In this document: positions 1 to 6,721 of the stretch, one piece after another
Layout: each line of letters opens with the position of its first letter
How positions within the stretch are numbered: the first letter of the stretch is position 1
DNA from: a bacterium
GTDB taxonomy: Bacteria > Bacteroidota > Ignavibacteria > Kapaibacteriales > UBA2268
DNA: 7,802 nt
Assembly (NCBI GenBank): GCA_024710535.1
Contig: JANJUO010000504.1
Coordinates: forward strand, 1-7,802
Direction of reading: 5' to 3'
Position numbers and translations under genes: made by a program
The notes under the pieces: generated by a model
Told to the model about the DNA's origin: nothing
The model's database searches: none
What the model saw: the letters and a program-made list of their open reading frames with translations, nothing else

Positions 1-2
1 CC

Positions 3-1109
3 GAACGCAAGCAAGCGGAGGAAAAACTTAGATTATTGAGCCGTGCAGTTGCAGACAGCTCTCTTTCGATTGTTATTTCAGATGCAGACGGAAACATTGT
101 TTTTACAAATCCTTCATTTACAAGAATTACCGGTTACTCGGCAGAAGAAGTGCATGGCAGAAAAATGCGCATACTTAACCCTGGAAAACTTTCATTATCG
201 GACAGTGAAAAATTATGGAGTGCCATCCGATCCGGAAACTACTGGAGTGGCGAATACCAAAACCGCAAGAAAAGCGGAGAGAATTACTGGGAAAAATCGG
301 ATATTTCACCTATTTTGAACAGCAAAGGTGAAATTACCAATATAATGTCGATAAATGAAGACATAACTGAAAGTAAAAAAATGCTTGAAGAGTTGGTTAA
401 AGCAAAAGCACAAGCCGAAGAAAGCGATAAGCTAAAATCTGCATTTTTACAAAATATGTCTCATGAAATACGCACACCGCTAAATGGAATTCTTGGCTTT
501 ACAAGTTTATTGGAGATGGATGATTTAGATGTTGAAGAAAAGAATGAATATATAACATTGATTAAAAGAAGTAGCGATAGACTTCAATTGATGGTTGATA
601 ATATTATAGAAGTTTCCAAAATCTCAACAGGTCAGGTACATATCAAGAAAAAACAATTCACTTTCAAGGATTTATTTTTTGTTATACATGAACATACTGA
701 TCAATTTGCGAATGATTTTAATTTAAACTTAATTTTTGAGCTCAATAATTTAGATAATTGTAAGATATATTCAGATAAAGTAAAATTAGAAATCATTTTG
801 AATTCTCTTGTAATTAATGCAATTAAATTTACTAAAAGTGGTAGCGTAACAGTTGGGGTTCTGGAAAACCACAACGATGATACTTGGCTATTCTTTGTAA
901 AAGATACGGGAATTGGAATAGATAAATCTTTTCATAATAAAATATTTGAAAATTTTTTCCAAGTAGATGGCTCGCTTTCTCGGCATTATGAAGGTGCAGG
1001 AATGGGGCTTCCAATCTGTAAAGGATTAATTGAATTACTTGGCGGAAAGATTTGGGTAGAAAGTGAAGTTGGAGTTGGCAGTACGTTTTGGTTTAGTTTG
1101 CCAAAGTGA
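3..1109 (+). CDS. PAS-domain sensor histidine kinase, 5'-truncated by the window edge
   Basis: The frame is open to the left edge, so the N-terminus is missing. The TTG at 36 is an internal Leu codon: in-frame residues before it (ERKQAEEKLRLLSRAV) form the usual linker leading into a PAS domain, and more PAS domains may lie upstream. The visible part is 368 residues. A PAS fold (about residues 12-125, with the FTNPSFTRITGYS motif) is followed by a short helical linker and a HisKA domain with H-box SHEIRTPLNG; the phosphoacceptor His codon is 462-464. The HATPase_c domain shows an N-box (NSLVINAIKFT), G1 box DTGIGI and G2 box GAGMGL, and the protein ends in STFWFSLPK. No receiver domain follows, so it should phosphorylate a separate response regulator. 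No membrane segment is visible; the signal sensed is unknown. The next kinase gene starts 29 bases after the stop. The PAS half is clearly richer in G+C than the catalytic half. Confidence 0.93.
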   Translation, partial: ERKQAEEKLRLLSRAVADSSLSIVISDADGNIVFTNPSFTRITGYSAEEVHGRKMRILNPGKLSLSDSEKLWSAIRSGNYWSGEYQNRKKSGENYWEKSDISPILNSKGEITNIMSINEDITESKKMLEELVKAKAQAEESDKLKSAFLQNMSHEIRTPLNGILGFTSLLEMDDLDVEEKNEYITLIKRSSDRLQLMVDNIIEVSKISTGQVHIKKKQFTFKDLFFVIHEHTDQFANDFNLNLIFELNNLDNCKIYSDKVKLEIILNSLVINAIKFTKSGSVTVGVLENHNDDTWLFFVKDTGIGIDKSFHNKIFENFFQVDGSLSRHYEGAGMGLPICKGLIELLGGKIWVESEVGVGSTFWFSLPK

Positions 1110-1138
1110 TAAAATCAATTAACTATAGGGATTATTGA

Positions 1139-3745
1139 ATGAGATATACGATTTTATTTATATTAATTTTTTCAATAAATTTGTTTGCATTATCGCAAAA
1201 TAGTGGTGATGTTGGAATTAATTCTTTAATCAATGAATTAAATAATGCAAATCCTGATACAAATAAAGTTAATTTATTAAATCGTATATCTGTACAATAT
1301 GGTGAATCTGCTAAATATGATTCAAGTTTAATTTATGCTAATCGTGCTATTTCTCTTTGTCAATCATTGAAATGGGAAAAAGGTTTGGCTGAAAGTAATT
1401 ATAATGTTGGAAATATTCAATTATTAAAATACAAATTCAACGAAGCAAAAAGCAATTTTGAATTATCATTGAAACTTGCCCAGAAAATAAATAATTGCGA
1501 AATTATTGGCAAAAATCTGATTGGAATTGCAAATACTTATTCAGGAATAAAAGATTATTCGAATGCAGAAAAATATTTTTATCAAGCAATAAATAACTAT
1601 CAGAAATGTAAGAATTCAGTTGGAGAATGTATTGCATATCAAAACTTGGGATTGATGTACCAAAAAGATGGCAAAAATGTTGATGCAATGAATAACTTTT
1701 TGAATGCTTTGAAAATTGCAGAAAATAAAAATGATAAGGCAAATATTGCAAAAATCTATGGCTATATCGGAAATTTGCATATATTTAAGTCGAATTTTTC
1801 TGATGCTTTATCTAATTTCCAAAAAGCATTAAAAATTAATGAAGAAATAGCCAATATTAAAGGAAAAATTTCTGATTATAATAATATTGGCGTTCTGTAT
1901 TTATATTTATATACGATGCCCGAAGCACTAAAAAACTTTGATAAAGCTTTAAAACTTGCTGAAGAAATCAATGATAAGAAAAGCATCGGTAAAATTTTAT
2001 GCAATAAAGGCATTGCAACTGAGAAATCCTCCGGCTCTTATGATGCAAAAGGTAGAGAAGTTAAGTTGCTTGAAGCTCTCAAATTGTATGAAAGTTCGCT
2101 TAAAATTACAAATGAAATTGGCGATAAAAATGCTATTGGATTATCACTCGAAAGACTTGGCAATATTAATTTTTGGCTTAATAATTATCAAAAAGCATTA
2201 AATTATTTTGAAAAAGCATTAAATATTTTTGAAGAATATGGTGGAAAGTTTGAACTTGCCTCCATTGACGGAAAATTGGGTGTGATGTATTTTGTAATTG
2301 GAAATGATTCTTTAAATAATAATGAAACATTAAAAAATCAATACATAAGCAAAGGTTTCAATTTGCTAAATAGTGCGATTGACCAAAATAAAAAATATGA
2401 ATATTTCGACCAATTGCGAACAAATTACAGCAATATTTCAAATATGTATAATGCAATTGGCGATAGCATTAATGCAGGCAAGTACGAATTAGAACTAAAT
2501 AAAATTACGTTAAAGATGTTTCAATTAAACAAACTTGTTGAAATTACAAAAGTTGAAAAAGAATATGAATTAGCTTTGCAACAGAAAATTTTTGAAAATG
2601 AGAAATTAAAAGTGCAATTCCAACTTCAACAAAGTGAGTTAGAAAGAAAAAATATTGAATTCCAAAATTTGAAAGGTATCCAGCAAATTCAGAAATTAGA
2701 GTTGGAGCAAAATCTTAGTAAGTTCAATTTACTTGAGAAAGACAAAAAAATCCAATCAATGATACTCAAACAAAAAGATATTGAAAATAAGAAGAAAATC
2801 GAAGAAATAAAGCAGAGAAATCAAGAGAGGAACTACAAAATCGGGGCAATTGCTATTACTTTTCTAATTGGTATTCTGATTCTATATTTCTGGAAAATGT
2901 GGAAAAACAATATTGTGTTAGAGGCAAAAAATAAGATTATTTCTGATACAAATATCGAACTTGATTATCTAAATTCAGAATTATCAACCAAAAATGAAGA
3001 AATCGAAATCTCAAACAAGAGTCTAAAAGACTCAAATGCCACAAAAGATAAATTCTTTTCGATAATTGCCCATGATTTAAAAAATCCTTTAACGGTAATG
3101 ATTTCCGGCTCCGATTTGCTTCTAAATCATTACCATAAATATAATGATGAAAAAAGACTTAAACATATTGCGAGATTGTATTCGAGTTCGAATTTTCTTC
3201 ATAAAATGCTCGAGAATCTTCTTCTATGGGCTCGCACTCAAACGGAAAGTATTGAATTCAATCCAAAACCAGACACCATAAACTCTGTTATATTGGAAAA
3301 TTATAACTTACTCAAATTGAATTTCCAAGAAAAGCATATTGATTTCAAATTTGATTTTGAAACTGATATAATTGCTAATTTTGATAAAAATATGCTAAAT
3401 ACAGTAATTAGAAATTTGCTTAGCAATGCAATAAAATTCACTCCGGAAGGTGGAGAAATTGAAATTGGTGCAGTAAATAAACCTTCCGAAGGTTTAGAAC
3501 CTTCGGAAGGTTCAATAAATATTTACGTCAAGGATACAGGAGTTGGCATCCCAAAATATAATTTAGAGAAACTATTCAAAATTGATAAAACAATTTCAAC
3601 AATTGGTACAAATAACGAAAAAGGTACAGGGCTTGGACTTATTCTCTGTAAAGAATTTGTAGAAAAGCACGGTGGGAAAATCTGGGCAGAAAGTGAAGTT
3701 GATAAGGGTAGTACGTTTTGGTTTAGTTTGCCGATAAATAATTGA
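1139..3745 (+). CDS. Sensor histidine kinase with exported TPR domain (TPR-coiled coil-TM-HisKA-HATPase)
   Basis: An 868-residue kinase. The ATG at 1139 opens directly into a signal-peptide-like sequence (hydrophobic residues 3-16, possible cleavage after ALS at 17-19), and a weak AGGG lies 8 bases upstream, which supports this start. Residues about 43-462 form roughly ten TPR-like helical pairs; the units near 281-329 and 373-421 carry insertions. A long charged coiled coil (about 463-567) leads to one membrane helix (about 569-588) and a second short coiled coil. HisKA has H-box AHDLKNPL with phosphoacceptor H645. HATPase_c has N-box N763, G1 DTGVGI (D799) and G2 GTGLGL (829-834). The predicted layout is a periplasmic TPR sensor with a cytoplasmic kinase, common in Bacteroidota; the ligand is unknown. 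There is no receiver or DNA-binding domain. Residues 781-791 are encoded by an inverted pair of palindromic repeats (3480-3512). The catalytic half is paralogous to the next kinase: His-to-N-box spacing is 118 residues in both. Confidence 0.93.
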   Translation: MRYTILFILIFSINLFALSQNSGDVGINSLINELNNANPDTNKVNLLNRISVQYGESAKYDSSLIYANRAISLCQSLKWEKGLAESNYNVGNIQLLKYKFNEAKSNFELSLKLAQKINNCEIIGKNLIGIANTYSGIKDYSNAEKYFYQAINNYQKCKNSVGECIAYQNLGLMYQKDGKNVDAMNNFLNALKIAENKNDKANIAKIYGYIGNLHIFKSNFSDALSNFQKALKINEEIANIKGKISDYNNIGVLYLYLYTMPEALKNFDKALKLAEEINDKKSIGKILCNKGIATEKSSGSYDAKGREVKLLEALKLYESSLKITNEIGDKNAIGLSLERLGNINFWLNNYQKALNYFEKALNIFEEYGGKFELASIDGKLGVMYFVIGNDSLNNNETLKNQYISKGFNLLNSAIDQNKKYEYFDQLRTNYSNISNMYNAIGDSINAGKYELELNKITLKMFQLNKLVEITKVEKEYELALQQKIFENEKLKVQFQLQQSELERKNIEFQNLKGIQQIQKLELEQNLSKFNLLEKDKKIQSMILKQKDIENKKKIEEIKQRNQERNYKIGAIAITFLIGILILYFWKMWKNNIVLEAKNKIISDTNIELDYLNSELSTKNEEIEISNKSLKDSNATKDKFFSIIAHDLKNPLTVMISGSDLLLNHYHKYNDEKRLKHIARLYSSSNFLHKMLENLLLWARTQTESIEFNPKPDTINSVILENYNLLKLNFQEKHIDFKFDFETDIIANFDKNMLNTVIRNLLSNAIKFTPEGGEIEIGAVNKPSEGLEPSEGSINIYVKDTGVGIPKYNLEKLFKIDKTISTIGTNNEKGTGLGLILCKEFVEKHGGKIWAESEVDKGSTFWFSLPINN
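3480..3512. repeat. Inverted pair of 15-base near-palindromic repeats inside a kinase gene
   Basis: AACCTTCCGAAGGTT (3480-3494) and its exact reverse complement AACCTTCGGAAGGTT (3498-3512) are separated by TAG. Each copy is itself palindromic apart from its central base, so each could fold alone or the two together could form one 15-bp hairpin. The element is read in frame as KPSEGLEPSEG within the kinase HATPase domain, between the N-box and the G1 box. From general memory, similar CCTTCGGAAGG-type elements recur in some Bacteroidota genomes; I cannot verify that this one is dispersed in this genome. Confidence 0.8.
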
Positions 3746-3774
3746 TATTTTCAATAAGAAAAACAAGTAATTAT

Positions 3775-5343
3775 ATGATAAAAAATATCTTTAGATTAGA
3801 ATATGATAAAAAAAATCTATTATCTTTGAAAAATTATCAGAATGCAGATTTTATTACTCAAATGACTGCTCATTTTATTTATAAAGTGAGTATAGTAATG
3901 ACGATTATTTTAGGGTTATTGACAGTTTCTACAATTATTATTCAAGCACTATTTTATGATGGAGTTAAACCTTTTATTGTTTTAGTGGAAATTATTGGAT
4001 TAGGTTTATTAGTAAATTCAATTTATATTCTCTTAAAAGGTGAATTAAATAAAGCAATTCATTACATTTTGATTCTATGCTTTTCTGCTATTTGGTTAAT
4101 TATGTTTATTAATGAAGAGCCAATTATTCCAAGATTGAATTCAATTGCATTAGCATTTGGTGTTCTTGCAATGACAGCACTTCTTACTCATAATAAAGCA
4201 AAATATTTAGTTTTATACACAATATCCAATTTAATTATATTAGCCGTTTATTCATATTTCATCAAATTAACTACAAACATAGATTTGGGTGATATTCTTG
4301 ATTATTTTATAGATAACACTTTATCATTTATACTAATTGCTATTGTTTCCTATAATCTGAGCATAATATATCTAAAATTCATCGAAAGAAGTGAAAATGC
4401 TCTTGCTAAAGTAAGAAAATCTGAGGAAGAAGTTAGATTACTTAATGAAGATCTTGAGGAAAAAGTAAAATTGAGAACTGCTGAATTAAACAATGCTTTG
4501 AATGTTATTGAAGAATCGAATACAGAACTTCAAATTTTAAATGAAGGAATTGCAAGCGAATCTCAGAAATTGCTTATTTTAAATGAAAAGTTGTTGATAT
4601 CTGAACAGAAACTCACAATTGCAAATGAAACGAAAGATAAATTTTTCTCGATTGTATCACATGACTTAAAAAATCCGCTTTCCGCTTTGATAACTGGAAC
4701 TGATTTATTATTCAATTATTATGATAGATTTAATGATGAAGATAGGATTATTAAAATCAGAAAAATCTCCGAAAGCTCAAAATTCCTGTTTAAACTTTTG
4801 GATAATCTTTTGCAATGGTCAAGAAGTCAAACAAATTCAATCGAATTTAATTGCACAAAGAATGATTTAGTATGCGTTATCAATTCGAATATTGAATTAT
4901 TAAAACTTAATGCTGAATCCAAAAATATTCTTATCAAATATACAGGTAATAATTACATCGAATCAAATTTTGATGTTGAAATGATAAACACTGTTATCCG
5001 TAATCTTATTTCAAATGCTATTAAATTCACTCCCGAAGGTGGAACTGTGGAAATTGGTACAATTATATTAGAAGAGAAAACATCCGATGTTTATGCAGAG
5101 AATAAAATAAATATCTACGTAAAAGATTCTGGTGTTGGTATGAGTGAAGAAACGATAAACAAACTATTCAGAATTGATGTAAATATTACAACGGAAGGGA
5201 CTAATAAAGAGAAAGGCACAGGTCTTGGACTTATTCTCTGTAAAGAATTTGTTGAGAAGCATAAGGGCAAAATTTGGGTAGAGAGCGAAGTAGGAAAAGG
5301 AAGTACGTTTTGGTTTAGTTTGCCGAATCAGCACAAAATCTAA
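3775..5343 (+). CDS. Membrane sensor histidine kinase with six-helix N-terminal domain
   Basis: I place the start at the ATG at 3775 (522 residues). A TTG at 3742 would overlap the previous stop and add 11 residues, but the ATG gives the same 29-base gap as the one between the first two kinases; neither has a clear Shine-Dalgarno. Six hydrophobic segments lie at about 37-60, 67-88, 93-112, 122-138, 143-163 and 179-203, with only short loops, so there is no sizeable periplasmic domain; I do not recognise the family. A long coiled coil (about 204-290) connects to HisKA with H-box SHDLKNPL (H296) and HATPase_c with N-box N414, G1 DSGVGM (D451) and G2 GTGLGL (481-486). All catalytic motifs look intact. 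It is the paralogue of the preceding TPR kinase in the catalytic half only; the sensor halves are unrelated. No receiver domain. The short-loop membrane domain suggests sensing within or near the bilayer, which is inference. Confidence 0.92.
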   Translation: MIKNIFRLEYDKKNLLSLKNYQNADFITQMTAHFIYKVSIVMTIILGLLTVSTIIIQALFYDGVKPFIVLVEIIGLGLLVNSIYILLKGELNKAIHYILILCFSAIWLIMFINEEPIIPRLNSIALAFGVLAMTALLTHNKAKYLVLYTISNLIILAVYSYFIKLTTNIDLGDILDYFIDNTLSFILIAIVSYNLSIIYLKFIERSENALAKVRKSEEEVRLLNEDLEEKVKLRTAELNNALNVIEESNTELQILNEGIASESQKLLILNEKLLISEQKLTIANETKDKFFSIVSHDLKNPLSALITGTDLLFNYYDRFNDEDRIIKIRKISESSKFLFKLLDNLLQWSRSQTNSIEFNCTKNDLVCVINSNIELLKLNAESKNILIKYTGNNYIESNFDVEMINTVIRNLISNAIKFTPEGGTVEIGTIILEEKTSDVYAENKINIYVKDSGVGMSEETINKLFRIDVNITTEGTNKEKGTGLGLILCKEFVEKHKGKIWVESEVGKGSTFWFSLPNQHKI

Positions 5344-5461
5344 AATGATCAATTCAATAACGATAATTGAAAATCCACAATAATGTATTTTTAAAATGAA
5401 AAATATATTTATACGTTTATACAAAAGAACAAATGTTTGTAAATTTTTTTTTGGGTTTATA
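5344..5461 (+). promoter_or_regulatory. AT-rich leader of the peroxidase gene; possible regulatory region
   Basis: This 118-base gap is very AT-rich. It holds a small inverted repeat, ACAAA-TG-TTTGT (5429-5440), and a run of nine T (5444-5452) ending 9 bases before the chosen ATG. I could not find a convincing match to the Bacteroidota promoter pattern (TTG about 20 bases before TAnnTTTG) or a strong terminator for the kinase genes, so it is open whether the peroxidase has its own promoter. An in-frame ATG at 5396 lies inside this stretch but is disfavoured as a start. Confidence 0.2.
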
Positions 5462-6487
5462 ATGAAAAAATTATTGGTACTTTTTTCAATTACAGCAATA
5501 ATTTTAACTGCATGTGGTGGCGGTAGCAAAGAAGAGCCACAAGAAGGAGCTGCAAAAATGACAGCTCAAGAAAGTCAGGAATTACTTGCAAAAGCAAAAG
5601 GAATTTTCGTTGGTCCATTGCCTGATAAAATGCCCGGAAGCGAAAATGACACTCCTGAAATGATAGCATTAGGAGAAAAATTATATCACGAAACAAAACT
5701 CTCCAAAGGCGGAAATCAATCTTGCAATACTTGTCATGACTTGAATAATGCAGGCCAAGACAGCAAACCTGTTTCCGAAGGTTCATTGCCGGGCAAAATT
5801 GGCAGAAGAAATTCAAATACAGTATTAAATGCTGGATTCCAATTTGCACAATTCTGGGATTATCGTTCAGCTGACTTGGTTGAGCAAGCAAAAGGTCCAA
5901 TCTTGAATCCTGATGAAATGGCTATGCCAAGCGAAAAAGAAGTTGAAAAAGTTATTTCTGCGGTGCCTGAGTATGTAGAAATGTTTGCTAAAGCATTTCC
6001 AAATGACAAAAAACCAATCACTTATCATAATCTTGCATTGGCGATTGCGGCTTTTGAAAGAACCTTGATTTCAAAATCTCGTTTCGATGATTATCTTGGT
6101 GGCAATATGACTGCATTGAAAGATGAAGAAAAAGCAGGTTTGAAACTTTTCATTGAATCTGGCTGTATCACTTGCCATACAGGTTCGTTATTAGGTGGAA
6201 ATATTCCAAATAAAATGGGATTGGTGAAACCTTACGAAAACACTACAGATATGGGTAGATTTGAAGTTACTAAAAATGAAGCCGATAAATTTATGTTCAA
6301 AGTGGCAATGTTGAGAAACGTTACTTTGACTGCCCCATATTTCCATGATGGCAAAGCGGCTACCTTAGATGAAGCAATTGTCAAAATGGGCGAACTAAAC
6401 TTAGGCAAAACTCTTACTACAGAAGAAGTTAGCTCAATTAAAACATTTCTTGGTGCATTAACCGATAAGAAATTAGAAAAGAAATAA
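5462..6487 (+). CDS. Di-haem cytochrome c peroxidase family lipoprotein
   Basis: A 341-residue member of the bacterial di-haem peroxidase (CcpA/MauG) family, which reduces hydrogen peroxide in the periplasm with electrons from small c-type cytochromes. The start at 5462 gives a textbook lipoprotein signal (MKKLLVLFS...LTAC, lipid-modified Cys at 18) followed by GGGS; the upstream ATG at 5396 would put 22 odd residues before it. Two haem c sites are visible: CNTCH (88-92) and CITCH (235-239). Conserved family residues are present: W132 in FWDYR between the haems, Q142 and E152 in EQAKGPILNPDEMAMP, LRNVTLTAPYFHDG (284-297), and M309 in MGELNLG as probable axial ligand of the second haem. The distal His that usually follows the first haem site (in SIGHG-type motifs) is replaced by SEGSLPG, so the N-terminal haem may be permanently open. 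Lipid anchoring and a terminator at its 3' end suggest a self-contained envelope enzyme. Confidence 0.93.
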   Translation: MKKLLVLFSITAIILTACGGGSKEEPQEGAAKMTAQESQELLAKAKGIFVGPLPDKMPGSENDTPEMIALGEKLYHETKLSKGGNQSCNTCHDLNNAGQDSKPVSEGSLPGKIGRRNSNTVLNAGFQFAQFWDYRSADLVEQAKGPILNPDEMAMPSEKEVEKVISAVPEYVEMFAKAFPNDKKPITYHNLALAIAAFERTLISKSRFDDYLGGNMTALKDEEKAGLKLFIESGCITCHTGSLLGGNIPNKMGLVKPYENTTDMGRFEVTKNEADKFMFKVAMLRNVTLTAPYFHDGKAATLDEAIVKMGELNLGKTLTTEEVSSIKTFLGALTDKKLEKK

Positions 6488-6509
6488 CTTTTTCTTGATG
6501 AAAATATGA

Positions 6510-6540
6510 AAAGCTCGGATAATATTATTCGGGCTTTTTT
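6510..6540 (+). terminator. Rho-independent terminator after the peroxidase gene
   Basis: The arm AAAGCTCGGATAAT (6510-6523) pairs with ATTATTCGGGCTTT (6524-6537), allowing two G-T wobbles and a small central loop, and is followed by a T run to 6540. It starts 22 bases after the peroxidase stop. A-rich sequence on the left side means it could also work weakly in the opposite direction for the convergent minus-strand gene. Confidence 0.88.
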
Positions 6541-6721
6541 ATTAACCCACATTCTTCTTTGAATTATTTGTATGTATTTGATATATATGTGAATTCATTC
6601 TATGTTATTTAAAAGAGATAAACGGTAAATTTTATCGAATTACAGAAAGTGTAAATTTGTTTCACCCGTTGAGTATTTACTTTCAAACACTAAATAAATA
6701 AATTGATTAGCTATGATAAAT
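6541..6721. other. AT-rich non-coding gap between convergent genes
   Basis: No gene, RNA or clear repeat is visible. It contains one imperfect inverted repeat (GAAAGTGTAAAT at 6645-6656 against ATTTACTTTC at 6675-6684), too weak and without a T run in either direction to call a terminator. Because the flanking genes converge here, no promoter is expected. Confidence 0.5.

Noticed and set aside
3742..3774. TTG start for the third kinase overlapping the stop of the second by four bases
   Set aside because: The ATG at 3775 is a better start codon and gives a normal membrane protein N-terminus; the extra 11 residues show no feature and there is no ribosome binding site for TTG.
5349..5370. Inverted repeat TCAATT/AATTGA after the third kinase as a terminator
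   Set aside because: Only six A/T-rich pairs around a 10-base loop with no following T run; too weak to call.
5164..5529. Minus-strand open frame across the end of the third kinase and the start of the peroxidase
   Set aside because: It overlaps well-supported plus-strand genes and its translation shows no recognisable domain; it is a shadow frame.
5766..5784. Sequence AAACCTGTTTCCGAAGGTT in the peroxidase gene resembling the palindromic repeat at 3480-3512
   Set aside because: The left half does not fit the palindrome, and the encoded residues (KPVSEG) are what this position of the peroxidase family normally has, so chance resemblance is enough.
6652..6659. TAAATTTG matching the Bacteroidota -7 promoter pattern
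   Set aside because: No TTG element at the expected upstream distance and the site lies between convergent genes.
6645..6684. Imperfect inverted repeat as terminator of the minus-strand gene
   Set aside because: Mismatched arms, a loop of about 18 bases and no T run on the minus strand.
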